From Paraburkholderia sp. BL9I2N2 (lineage in GTDB: Bacteria; Pseudomonadota; Gammaproteobacteria; Burkholderiales; Burkholderiaceae), in NCBI RefSeq assembly GCF_004339745.1, contig NZ_SMGP01000004.1, forward strand, positions 124,001 through 188,000: a stretch of DNA of 64,000 bases, given 5' to 3'. Shown here piece after piece: positions 15,788 through 23,907 of this stretch. The translations under genes and the position numbers were made by a program. Position 1 is the stretch's first letter; each line of letters begins with the position of its first letter. The notes below the pieces were generated by a model. The model was given only the letters and a program-made list of their open reading frames with translations, had not been told where the DNA came from and searched no databases.

Positions 15788-16698
15788 TCCGGCAGCGACG
15801 CACCCGCAATCTGCCGGTCGATGCGTTGCGCCTGCTTGTAGACCGCATGCATCAGCAGCGCCGTGTTGCGGGAAGGCGGAGAGAACTTCGAATAGACAAA
15901 GGTGGAGACGAGTTCGAGTTCCTCGATCAGCGGACGGACGATAAAGCCCTGACCTTCGGCGGCGAACTCGTCGACGATAGCGAGCCCGAGTCCGCCTTTC
16001 ACCAGTGCCAGCGCCTGGTCCGCGCGCGTGACGTCCACCACGGATTGCAGTTCGACATTGGCTTGCTGGCATGCGCGCGCGATCATCGTGCCGAACGGAA
16101 TGTCGCGCCTGAAGAGAATCATGGGTTCGCCAATCAGCTCGGCCAGCGCAATCGGCTCGGGCGCGGCGAGACGATGAAGCGGCGGCACGACGCAGACCAT
16201 CCTGCCGCGCATGAATGGCACCACGTCGAGGTGCTCATGTTCGATCGGCATCGATGTGACCGCCACGTCGACGGCCTTGCTCAAGACTTCGAGCGGCATG
16301 TCGGCCATCAGGGTGGTGTGCCAGTCCACGCTGAGCGCCGGCAACTGCCGTTTCAACTCGACGATGGCAGGCGCGACGATCGACGTCGCCAACGACGGAC
16401 TGCACGACACCCGCAACAGGCTCGCCGGCCCAAGCGCCAGCGCCCGCGCGAATTCATCGACGCTCAGCGCCGCCTGATAGACCTGCTCCACCTCCCTGAA
16501 TAGCGCCTGCGCTTCCGCTGTCGGTATCAGCCGGCCTTTCGTGCGTTCAAAGAGGCGCAGCCCCAAGGTGGTCTCAGTGTGGGAGATGAGCTTGCTGACA
16601 GCCGGTTGGGACACGTAGAGCATCTTCGCCGCTGCGTTGATCGAGCCGGTCAGCATGACCGCACGAAACACTTCCATCTGCCTGAGCTTGAACCGCAT
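15784..16698 (-). CDS. LysR-family transcriptional regulator
   Basis: A 304-residue LysR protein starting MRFKLRQMEVFRAVML. The start at 16698 follows GGAGGA; the frame extends upstream without support. The helix-turn-helix at about 5-62 includes GSINAAAKMLYVSQPAVSKLISHTE, a pattern of the OccR/NocR subgroup. The effector domain follows. It is divergent from the MFS-SDR-epimerase-amidohydrolase operon at 16865, with a T-N11-A dyad in the gap, so it is the best candidate regulator for that sugar-acid operon. Confidence 0.92.
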   Translation of the reverse strand: MRFKLRQMEVFRAVMLTGSINAAAKMLYVSQPAVSKLISHTETTLGLRLFERTKGRLIPTAEAQALFREVEQVYQAALSVDEFARALALGPASLLRVSCSPSLATSIVAPAIVELKRQLPALSVDWHTTLMADMPLEVLSKAVDVAVTSMPIEHEHLDVVPFMRGRMVCVVPPLHRLAAPEPIALAELIGEPMILFRRDIPFGTMIARACQQANVELQSVVDVTRADQALALVKGGLGLAIVDEFAAEGQGFIVRPLIEELELVSTFVYSKFSPPSRNTALLMHAVYKQAQRIDRQIAGASLPD

Positions 16699-16728
16699 GC
16701 ATCCTCCAGAACGCGTATCCGGGGATAT

Positions 16729-16741
16729 TAACCAAAAGTTA
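16729..16741. promoter_or_regulatory. Candidate LysR box, TAAC-N5-GTTA (T-N11-A)
   Basis: A short dyad with exact T-N11-A geometry, 31 bp upstream of the LysR start (16698) and about 125 bp upstream of the MFS start (16865). The position suits a LysR binding site in a divergent promoter region. Confidence 0.4.
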
Positions 16742-16864
16742 TAGGGTAGCTGAAACTCGGCATACGACAAGCTTGCGGCAACTATCTAGTATCTGCTCAA
16801 CGGGAGCCCGTCTCCCGCGTTGCATAGTGCACTCAAGACAAAGAGCAGACAGGATGGAGACAAG

Positions 16865-18208
16865 ATGAATCAGGCAACTCAGTCTGGAGTCGCGGCAATC
16901 GACGTTGCCACGACCGCGCGGCGGACCCGCGCCCGCTTCGGCATACTCGCGCTGCTGGCGGTCGGCACGATGATCAATTATCTGGATCGCAGCGTCGCCG
17001 GCATTGCCGCACCGAGCATGAGTCACGAACTCGGCTTGAATCCGGCGCTGATGGGCGTGATCTTCTCAGCGTTTTCGTGGACGTACACGGCTTCGCAGAT
17101 TCCCGGCGGCGTGATGCTGGACCGCATCGGAACCCGCTGGACGTATTTCTTCGCACTCACGCTGTGGTCTCTTTTCACCGGATTGCAGGGGCTGGCGACA
17201 GGTTTCGTCTCGCTGCTGATCATGCGTTTGCTGATCGGCATTGCCGAGGCACCCTGTTTTCCGACTAACAGCCGCGTGGTCGCGATCTGGTTTCCACAGA
17301 GCGAGCGCGCCCGCGCAACCGGCATCTACACGTTCGCGGAATACGTCGGCCTCGCTTTCCTGAGCCCGTTCCTGTTCTGGCTGGAACAACGCTATGGATG
17401 GCGTGCGTTGTTCGGCATCGTCGGTACAGTCGGGGTCGTGTTCGGCGGCATCTGGCTCATGCGCTTTCACGAGCCGCATCAGTCCAAGCGCGCGAATCGC
17501 GCCGAACTCGATTACATCGCGGATGGCGGCGGCGTGGTCGACGGAAGCCAGCAGGCCACGCACTTTCGCTGGTCCGACATCGGCGCGCTTCTCAAGCGGC
17601 GCAGCATGCTCGGCATCTGTCTCGGCCAGTTCGCCGGCAATTCGACCAACGTGTTCTTTCTGACGTGGTTCCCGACTTACCTCGTCACCGAGCGTCATAT
17701 GCCGTGGTTGAAGGTCGGGCTGATCGCGGTGCTGCCGTTCATCGCCGCGTCGGTGGGTACGCTTGCCGGAGGCTGGATCTCCGACGCCATGCTGCGCCGG
17801 GGCATCTCCCTGAACTGGTCGCGCAAGCTGCCGGTGATCGTGGGCCTGCTCGCGGCGTCGAGCATTGTCCTTGCGAACTATGTCGAGTCCACTGCAACCG
17901 TCATCGCGATTCTTTGCGTTGCGTACTTTGCTCAGGGGATGTCGGCGCTTGCATGGATGATCGTCTCGGACATCGCACCAAAGGGTCTGCTCGGTTTGAG
18001 CGGCGGCATCTTCAATCTGTTCGCCAATGCAGCGGGGATCGTCACGCCGCTGGTGATCGGCCTGATCGTCAACGCGACGGGCTCGTTCGTCTATGCGTTG
18101 GCCTTCATCTCGGCGGTCACGCTGGTCGGCGCGCTTTCATACATCTTCGTCGTTGGCGATATCAGGCGCATCGAACTGCAAAACGACATTTTTCAAGCAA
18201 AGGAATAA
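16865..18208 (+). CDS. MFS transporter, anion:cation symporter type (sugar-acid uptake)
   Basis: A 447-residue inner-membrane carrier with 12 predicted membrane helices. It resembles the ACS group of the major facilitator superfamily (GudP/ExuT/phthalate-permease relatives): MINYLDRSVAGIAAP in helix 1, DRIGTRW in the helix 2-3 loop, and GIAEAPCFPTNSRVVAIWFP in helix 4. ATG 16865 follows GGATGGAGACAAG. It heads an operon with an SDR, a TIM-barrel epimerase and an amidohydrolase, which points to a sugar acid or its lactone as substrate. The divergent LysR gene at 16698 probably controls it. Confidence 0.9.
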   Translation: MNQATQSGVAAIDVATTARRTRARFGILALLAVGTMINYLDRSVAGIAAPSMSHELGLNPALMGVIFSAFSWTYTASQIPGGVMLDRIGTRWTYFFALTLWSLFTGLQGLATGFVSLLIMRLLIGIAEAPCFPTNSRVVAIWFPQSERARATGIYTFAEYVGLAFLSPFLFWLEQRYGWRALFGIVGTVGVVFGGIWLMRFHEPHQSKRANRAELDYIADGGGVVDGSQQATHFRWSDIGALLKRRSMLGICLGQFAGNSTNVFFLTWFPTYLVTERHMPWLKVGLIAVLPFIAASVGTLAGGWISDAMLRRGISLNWSRKLPVIVGLLAASSIVLANYVESTATVIAILCVAYFAQGMSALAWMIVSDIAPKGLLGLSGGIFNLFANAAGIVTPLVIGLIVNATGSFVYALAFISAVTLVGALSYIFVVGDIRRIELQNDIFQAKE

Positions 18209-18215
18209 ATCGAAT

Positions 18216-18956
18216 ATGACTCGCTCTCTCGACGGGAAAGTGGCCATCGTCACGGGCGCCGCGCGTGGCATCGGTCTGGGCATCGCGCAAAAACTGAAAG
18301 CGGACGGCGCACGCGTCGCGGTGTGGGACCTGAACGTGGACGACTGCGGCGCGCAACGTCTGGGCTTCGCGCCCGACCACGTTCAGCAGGTGGACGTCGC
18401 TTCCATGAACTCGGTCGAACAGGCCTTCGCGGCTACGCTCGACCATCTCGGGCAAGTGGATATTCTCGTGAACAACGCGGGGATCAATGGACCGGTGGCG
18501 CCGTGCTGGGAATATCCGGTGGACGCATGGCAACGTGTGATCGCGGTGGATCTGAACAGCGTGTTTTACTGCTGCCGCGTCGCCATTCCGCATATGCGCG
18601 CGCGCGGTGGCGGCCGCATCGTCAACGTGGCGTCGATCGCGGGCAAGGAAGGCGTTCAGTTCATCTCGGGGTACTCGGCGGCGAAGGCGGGTGTCATCGC
18701 GTTCACCAAGGCCGCGGCGAAGGAACTGGCGAAGGACAACGTGCTCATCAACTGTGTCGCGCCGGCAATGGTCGAAACCGAACTGTTCAGCGAGATGTCC
18801 GACGCGCATATCGAGGCGAGCAAGGCCAAGATTCCGATGGGCCGCTTTCTGCAGATCGAGGAAGTCGGTGCGATGGTTAGCTGGATCGCGAGTCCCGAAT
18901 GCAGCTTTACGAGCGGCTTCACGTTCGATCTGACCGGCGGGAGGGCCACATATTGA
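18216..18956 (+). CDS. SDR-family NAD(P)-dependent dehydrogenase
   Basis: A 246-residue classical short-chain dehydrogenase. The cofactor motif is TGAARGIG (13-20), Asp38 after the second strand suggests NAD preference, NNAG is at 86-89, and the catalytic residues are Ser140, Tyr153 and Lys157 (GYSAAKAG). It starts 8 bp after the MFS gene. In this operon it could oxidise a sugar to a lactone or act on a 2-keto-3-deoxy sugar acid, as SDRs do in non-phosphorylative rhamnose and fucose routes. The exact substrate is inference. Confidence 0.9.
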   Translation: MTRSLDGKVAIVTGAARGIGLGIAQKLKADGARVAVWDLNVDDCGAQRLGFAPDHVQQVDVASMNSVEQAFAATLDHLGQVDILVNNAGINGPVAPCWEYPVDAWQRVIAVDLNSVFYCCRVAIPHMRARGGGRIVNVASIAGKEGVQFISGYSAAKAGVIAFTKAAAKELAKDNVLINCVAPAMVETELFSEMSDAHIEASKAKIPMGRFLQIEEVGAMVSWIASPECSFTSGFTFDLTGGRATY

Positions 18957-19801
18957 GCGCGCCGACAAAAGCGCCGAAGCTTGCGGTCGCGCATCTCACC
19001 GCGCTGGAGCTGACACCGCTGGAATGGGTCACGCAAGCGGCGCGCGCGGGGTTCGATGCGGTGGGGCTGAGGCTGAACCCGACCTCAGCGGATGCGATCG
19101 CGTACCCGTCCATCGTGGGCAGCGAAGCGCATCGCGTACTGCGGCGCGTGCTTGCCGACGAGGGCATGACGGTGCACGACGTCGAGTTCATTCCGATGCT
19201 GCCCGATATCGACGTCGCGTCCTATGCGCCGATGTTCGACGCGGCGGCCGATCTGGGCGCCCGTTGCGTGACAGTCTCGGGCGACGATCCCGACGCCGGG
19301 CGGCTTGCCGCCAACCTCGCGGCCTTGTGCGAATTGGCCGCGCAATATGGCTTGCGTGTCGATCTGGAGTTCATGCGCTGGCGCCATGTCGGCACGCTGA
19401 AGCAGGCCCGGTCGATGGTCGAGCGGGTGGCCAGCGCCAACCTCGCGATTCTCGTCGACGCGTTGCATCTCGCGCGCTCGGGCGGTAGTCCGGCCGACGT
19501 TCGGGCGTTATCGGTGGGGATGGTGCGTGCCGTGCAGCTTTGCGACGCGTCGCAGCACGCGCCGGTCGGTGACGATGCGACGATCCTCGAAGCGCGCACC
19601 GGCCGTTTGCCGCCGGGCGAAGGGGTGTTACCGCTCATCGACTTGCTGGACGCGCTGCCTGCCGGCACGGCTTTGGGCGTGGAGATGCCGTTGCCGTCGC
19701 TGCCTGCGAAGGACCGGCTCGAACTTGCGTACCGAAGCACGCGCGCTATGCTTGAAGTGGCATGCCGCCGACACGAATCTCTCGGAGAGTCGCAGCAATG
19801 A
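18953..19801 (+). CDS. Sugar phosphate isomerase/epimerase-like TIM-barrel protein
   Basis: A 282-residue protein of the xylose isomerase-like TIM-barrel family (AP_endonuc_2 fold). Expected metal-site regions are visible: VDLEFMRWR, ILVDALHLARSGG, VQLCDASQH and a terminal GVEMPLP. The TTG start overlaps the SDR stop (TTGA) and follows GGGAGGG, so translation is coupled. Members act as epimerases, isomerases or dehydratases on sugars and inositols; here the partner enzymes suggest a sugar-acid pathway. It overlaps the next gene by 4 nt. Confidence 0.85.
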   Translation: MSAPTKAPKLAVAHLTALELTPLEWVTQAARAGFDAVGLRLNPTSADAIAYPSIVGSEAHRVLRRVLADEGMTVHDVEFIPMLPDIDVASYAPMFDAAADLGARCVTVSGDDPDAGRLAANLAALCELAAQYGLRVDLEFMRWRHVGTLKQARSMVERVASANLAILVDALHLARSGGSPADVRALSVGMVRAVQLCDASQHAPVGDDATILEARTGRLPPGEGVLPLIDLLDALPAGTALGVEMPLPSLPAKDRLELAYRSTRAMLEVACRRHESLGESQQ

Positions 19802-20628
19802 ATATCTTCGATGAAGAGAAAATCGACTGTCACAACCATATTTTCGATCCCGCACGCTTTCCCTATCGCGCGGACACCGCGTACCGGCCATCGATGCAGG
19901 AGATCGGCACCGCTGCGCAGTTTGTCCACGTCATGGACGCATGCGGCGTGCGACATGCGTTGCTGGTCGGGCCGACGAGCGGCTATCGCACCGACAATCG
20001 CTGCATGCTCGATGCCATCGCATGCTTTGGCGATCGCTTCAAAGGCATCGCCGTGGTGGACAACGGGGTGAGCCGGGAAGCGTTGCTGGAGATGAGGCGC
20101 GCGGGCGTGGTCGGCGTCGCCTTCAATCCGGCGATGGAAGGCGTCGAAGCGCTCAGCGACGCCGACGCGCTTTTCCATACGCTGGCCGACCTCGATATGT
20201 TCGCGCAGATACAGGTTACGGGCGATCAGTTGGTCGCGCTCGAGCCGCTGATCGGGCGGACTGCGACGCGGGTGCTGATCGACCACTGCGGTCGACCCGA
20301 TGTCGCGGCCGGCTTGAATCAGCCCGGCTTCCAGGCGCTCCTGCGTCTTGCCGACACCGCGCGCACGGTCGTCAAGCTTTCCGGCTTGCAAAAATTCTCA
20401 CAGCTTGAATATCCATACGAAGACGCGCAGATTTTCGCCCGGCAGATTCTTCGCACGTTCGGGCCGGATCGCTGTGTGTGGGGTTCGGATTGGCCGTTCC
20501 TGCGCTCGCCGGTGCGAATGGACTATGCGCCCTTGCTGACGTTGGTCCAGCGTCTGATTCCCGATCCGGACGCACGCCGGCGTGTCTTGTGGGCTACGCC
20601 TCGCAACTTGTTTGGCTTCGACGCTTGA
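19798..20628 (+). CDS. Amidohydrolase-family lactonase-like enzyme
   Basis: A 276-residue protein of the amidohydrolase-2 family. It starts with the HxH metal motif (DCHNHIFDP, His12 and His14) and has a later His (LIDHCGRPD) and Asp in WGSDWP near the end. Relatives include sugar lactonases and 2-pyrone-4,6-dicarboxylate lactonase, so hydrolysis of a sugar-acid lactone is the likely step. The ATG overlaps the epimerase stop (ATGA). It ends the MFS-led operon and is convergent with the ABC ATPase gene. Confidence 0.87.
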   Translation: MNIFDEEKIDCHNHIFDPARFPYRADTAYRPSMQEIGTAAQFVHVMDACGVRHALLVGPTSGYRTDNRCMLDAIACFGDRFKGIAVVDNGVSREALLEMRRAGVVGVAFNPAMEGVEALSDADALFHTLADLDMFAQIQVTGDQLVALEPLIGRTATRVLIDHCGRPDVAAGLNQPGFQALLRLADTARTVVKLSGLQKFSQLEYPYEDAQIFARQILRTFGPDRCVWGSDWPFLRSPVRMDYAPLLTLVQRLIPDPDARRRVLWATPRNLFGFDA

Positions 20629-20688
20629 AGGTGCAGTCGCTGTGCTGCCACTGCGATTGACCCGAGGGGCACGACTTGCCGCTGCGTA

Positions 20689-21459
20689 TCAATGCGTCGT
20701 TGTCCGCATTGCCCGATATTCGCGTCGCACGATCTCCATGAGCTCCTCGACCGACGTGCTGGCTGCCTCCCGCTGGTAGGTCACCCGTCCGCGTTGCATG
20801 AGCATCACGCGATCCGCGATGTCGAGCGTCTGCGCATAGTTGTGCATGATCATGACGATAGACAGACCCCCTTTCGCCTTCAGCCGAAGGATCAGGTCGA
20901 TGATCAGTCCAGCCTCGCGGGCGCCCATCGCGGCCAGCGGTTCGTCGAGCAGCAGTATCTTCGCATTCGAATTGACCGCGCGAGCGACCGCGATAGCCTG
21001 TCGCTGCCCGCCCGAAAGCTGCTCGACCGGCAGGTCGACCGAGGGCACGTGCACGCCGATTTCTTCGAGACACTCCGCCGCGCGCTCACGCATTGCGCGA
21101 TTGTTCAGCAGGCGAAACGGCCCTCGACGGATGATCTCCCGATTCAGGAACATGTTGTGATAGATGCTCAGGGAATTGGCGAGCGCGAGATCCTGATAGA
21201 CACATTCAATGCCGAGCGAACGGGCGTGATCGACCGACCGAAGCATGGTTTCCTCGCCGCCGACGAAAAGCTTGCCGCTTGTCTGCTGATGAAAGCCGGT
21301 CAGAATCTTGATCAGCGTCGATTTGCCTGCGCCGTTGTCGCCGAGTACGCCGAGAATCTCGCCCCGTCTTAGCGTGAGCGTCACGCCATCGAGTGCGGTG
21401 ACCGCGCCAAAGCGCTTGACAATGTCTTCACCGCGCAGCGCCTCCAGCACTTCGGACAT
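20689..21459 (-). CDS. CUT2-type ABC transporter ATPase (single domain)
   Basis: A 256-residue ATPase. Walker A is GDNGAGKST (40-48), the signature LSGGQ is at 148-152, and Walker B is ILLLDEP. The short form has one nucleotide-binding domain, unlike RbsA/XylG, which carry two, so it probably works as a homodimer with the permease upstream, as in the FrcA-like group. The ATG shares a base with the permease stop (TAATG). A longer reading frame continues into the permease gene and is a shadow. Confidence 0.92.
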   Translation of the reverse strand: MSEVLEALRGEDIVKRFGAVTALDGVTLTLRRGEILGVLGDNGAGKSTLIKILTGFHQQTSGKLFVGGEETMLRSVDHARSLGIECVYQDLALANSLSIYHNMFLNREIIRRGPFRLLNNRAMRERAAECLEEIGVHVPSVDLPVEQLSGGQRQAIAVARAVNSNAKILLLDEPLAAMGAREAGLIIDLILRLKAKGGLSIVMIMHNYAQTLDIADRVMLMQRGRVTYQREAASTSVEELMEIVRREYRAMRTTTH

Positions 21460-22460
21460 TACAGCTCCCCTTTGCGTGCGAGACGAACCACGTGGATGTT
21501 GAAGATCATGGCCCCGAGAATCGCCGCGCCGAGAATCATGTTGAAGGTGAAGGCGTTGATGCCGATCAGCGTGAAGCCGTCGTTGAGAATGCCAAGCACC
21601 GCCGCGCCGATCAGTCCGCCGATGATCGTGCCCGAGCCACCGGCGAGCGGCGTGCCGCCAATCACGGCAGCGGCGACGGCAAGAAACATGATCTGGTTGC
21701 CGCCTGCTTGCGGATCGATCGACGTGATGCGGAAACCCTCGAGGATCCCGGTCAGGCCGGCGAGGAACGCGGCAAGAATGAAGTTGCCGAGCTTCAGCCG
21801 TCTGACCTGTATCCCCGCCTCGCTCGCACCCAATGGATTCGCTCCCGAGGCGATCGTATGCAAACCCCAACGTGTGTGACGTAGCAGCACATGCATGATG
21901 GCGGCAATGACAAGCGTCCAGATGATTTCGCTATACCCCCATCCGCCCATGAATGCCGCAAACGCTGAGTTTTCCGGCGGCGAAACTGGCGTGCCTCGTG
22001 AAATCGTCAACGTGAGGCCGTTCACGAAGAACAACGTGCCGAGCGTCGTCACGAACGAGGGGATGCGCAGGTACACCGTGACGGCGCCGTTGATCAGACC
22101 GACGAGGCCCGCGGCAACCACGCCGGTGAGCATTCCGAGCCACGGCGGCAAGCCCGCCTCGATGGCGAAGTGCATGATGAAAGGCGCAAATGCAAAGACC
22201 ATCCCTGCGGAGAGATCGATCTCCCCGCCGATCATCAGCATGATTTCGCCAAAGGCAATGATCGCGACTGGCGCGATGAACTGCGACAGATTCTGCAGAC
22301 TCGCGCTGGTCAGCAGAAAGTCATGGTTAACCGTCTCGAAGTAGATGCAGAGGATGAGCGCTACCGCGAAGATGCGGATCTCGCTGGAACGCCCGAGCGC
22401 GCCTGACCAGCGCCTCGGACGTTGGGCGGCTTTCTGGGCGTCCGTCACAGAAGACGTCAC
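21459..22460 (-). CDS. CUT2-type sugar ABC transporter permease
   Basis: A 333-residue inner-membrane protein of the RbsC/XylH family with 8-10 hydrophobic segments. Family phrases are IALGEIM-like IAFGEIMLMIGGEIDLSAG, GLVGLINGAVTVYLRIPSFVTTLGTLF and AAAVIGGTPLAGGSGTIIGGLIGA. GTG at 22460 overlaps the stop of the binding-protein gene (GTGA). It imports a sugar or polyol together with the adjacent ATPase and binding protein. Confidence 0.93.
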   Translation of the reverse strand: MTSSVTDAQKAAQRPRRWSGALGRSSEIRIFAVALILCIYFETVNHDFLLTSASLQNLSQFIAPVAIIAFGEIMLMIGGEIDLSAGMVFAFAPFIMHFAIEAGLPPWLGMLTGVVAAGLVGLINGAVTVYLRIPSFVTTLGTLFFVNGLTLTISRGTPVSPPENSAFAAFMGGWGYSEIIWTLVIAAIMHVLLRHTRWGLHTIASGANPLGASEAGIQVRRLKLGNFILAAFLAGLTGILEGFRITSIDPQAGGNQIMFLAVAAAVIGGTPLAGGSGTIIGGLIGAAVLGILNDGFTLIGINAFTFNMILGAAILGAMIFNIHVVRLARKGEL

Positions 22461-23545
22461 CCTTTGATCGCACCGGTGCGTGGCACGATCTGGGCTTTCG
22501 TGCTCTTGCCTTCATAGCGCGTCGATGTGTTCAGGTACGGATCCACCGTACCCTTAGTAACGAACTTCAGACCCGTGTTGACATTGGCCGGTCCGACGAG
22601 CCCGCCGGAGGCGAGGAAGGTGAACGCCTCGACCACGGTATAGAAACCCTGCACGTACGGCTGCTGGTCGATCGTAAAGTCGAGGAAGCCTTCGTGAATC
22701 AGATCGACCGTGCGCGGCAAGAGATCAAAGCCGCCGCCGTGAACGCCCTTGGACGGCAGGTTGGATTCCTTCATGACCACGGCGACGCCCTGGGTGCTGC
22801 CCGCGTCCACCGCGAACATGCCTTTGAGATCCTGGTGGCCGAGATAGAACGATTTGATCTTCGAAAGTTCTTCGTTGACGGTCGCGCCGGTTGCGATGGT
22901 CTGCACGTCGATCTTCTTGCCCGATTTCTTGATTGCAGCCACCGCGCCATCGAGGCGGGGCTGAATGTTGAGCTGGCCGGGCGTGGCAATAAAGAGCGCG
23001 ACGAGGCCGCTATCGATGAGGCTCACGATCCGCTCGCCCATCTGATAACCGGACAGATAAAGATCCTGGCCGATATACGCAAGGCGCGGATTCGTGGAAT
23101 CCGAGGGCGCGTCGGCGTTATAGGCGAACACGGGAATGCCGGCGTCGAGCGCGGCCTGGATGGGTTTGTCGAACGCCTTGGGGTCGACGATCGGTACTGC
23201 GATCGCGTCGGCTTTCGAGGCGATCGCCGCGTTGACCGCATTCACCATTTCGGCGATGTCGGCATTGGCCGAGCCGGTCCATTGATAGTCCATACCCAGC
23301 AAAGCGGTCGCGTCCTGAATGCCGTATTGCGTCGGCACGAAGAACGGATTCGTCGTGACATGGTTGACGAATACGATTCTCCACCGTTTGTGCGCCGGGA
23401 ACGAACCCGCTTCCGCCGCCTGGGCCTGCGAGATCATTCCACCCATTCCACCCATTAGCGCCAGTGCTGCGGACAGGCCTGCGCCCTGCAGCAATCCCCG
23501 ACGCATGCCTTGCACTTCGTCCTTGTCTTCCTTTTCTTGCGCCAT
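22457..23545 (-). CDS. Periplasmic sugar-binding protein of the CUT2 ABC importer
   Basis: A 362-residue substrate-binding protein of the RbsB-like family. ATG 23545 follows GGGAGA; the frame extends 12 codons upstream. The N-terminus has a long charged lead and a hydrophobic signal with RRGLLQGAGL and a cleavage region AQAAEA. Ribose-binding-like phrases follow: NPFFVPTQYGIQDA, ASKADAIAVPIVDP and FAVDAGSTQGVA. It is the first gene of the three-gene importer operon, divergent from the dehydratase at 23908. The ligand is probably the sugar whose oxidation products are handled by the genes at 16865-20628 and 23908. Confidence 0.92.
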   Translation of the reverse strand: MAQEKEDKDEVQGMRRGLLQGAGLSAALALMGGMGGMISQAQAAEAGSFPAHKRWRIVFVNHVTTNPFFVPTQYGIQDATALLGMDYQWTGSANADIAEMVNAVNAAIASKADAIAVPIVDPKAFDKPIQAALDAGIPVFAYNADAPSDSTNPRLAYIGQDLYLSGYQMGERIVSLIDSGLVALFIATPGQLNIQPRLDGAVAAIKKSGKKIDVQTIATGATVNEELSKIKSFYLGHQDLKGMFAVDAGSTQGVAVVMKESNLPSKGVHGGGFDLLPRTVDLIHEGFLDFTIDQQPYVQGFYTVVEAFTFLASGGLVGPANVNTGLKFVTKGTVDPYLNTSTRYEGKSTKAQIVPRTGAIKG

Positions 23546-23736
23546 CTCAGTCTCCCGTCTCTCAGTTGTTGAACACTTCACTGTTTATAACGGCGCAAGC
23601 AGGAAAAGCTCCGGCAAGACAGGTACCGGAGCCGGGCATCACTCCTTTCGGAAAGCCCACGTGCACGCGCGTACGCATGACTACCCCTCAGAAAATGCTA
23701 TATCACGCACTTTTGCCCACTAATCGATGTATACCC

Positions 23737-23757
23737 TTAACTAGTCTGACTAATTAA
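23737..23757. promoter_or_regulatory. FadR/FCD-type operator O1 (near-perfect 21-bp palindrome)
   Basis: TTAACTAGTC-T-GACTAATTAA: ten-base arms with one mismatch around a central T. The core TAGTCTGACTA matches the TNGTNNNACNA consensus of GntR regulators of the FadR/FCD group. It lies in the 362-bp gap between the ABC operon (start 23545) and the dehydratase (start 23908). The rest of the gap, apart from O2 at 23868, shows no gene. Confidence 0.6.
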
Positions 23758-23867
23758 CTACTGTCGCGCAGCTTTTGCCTTTTTCATTTGCAGCTCGGGG
23801 TGCGGCGCAACACGATGACGGACCTGGTCTGGTGTCGCCGGAATGATGTGCACGATACACCGATTTA

Positions 23868-23880
23868 ATAGTATTACTAT
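23868..23880. promoter_or_regulatory. FadR/FCD-type operator O2, ATAGTATTACTAT
   Basis: A perfect 13-bp palindrome whose core TAGTATTACTA again fits TNGTNNNACNA. It lies 27 bp before the dehydratase ATG, over the place where a -10 box or transcript start would be expected, so it would act as a repressor site for the dehydratase gene. Confidence 0.6.
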
Positions 23881-23907
23881 CGAGTTGGCACCTGGAAGGA
23901 GAGGGAC

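Noticed and set aside
20689..21870. A longer reading of the ABC ATPase starting at 21870
   Set aside because: The extension lies in the permease gene and reads as Arg/His-rich nonsense; the ATG at 21459 fits the TAATG overlap.
23572..23907. CRISPR-like or tandem repeats in AT-rich gaps
   Set aside because: The repeats here are single palindromes without regular spacers; no array is present anywhere in the window.
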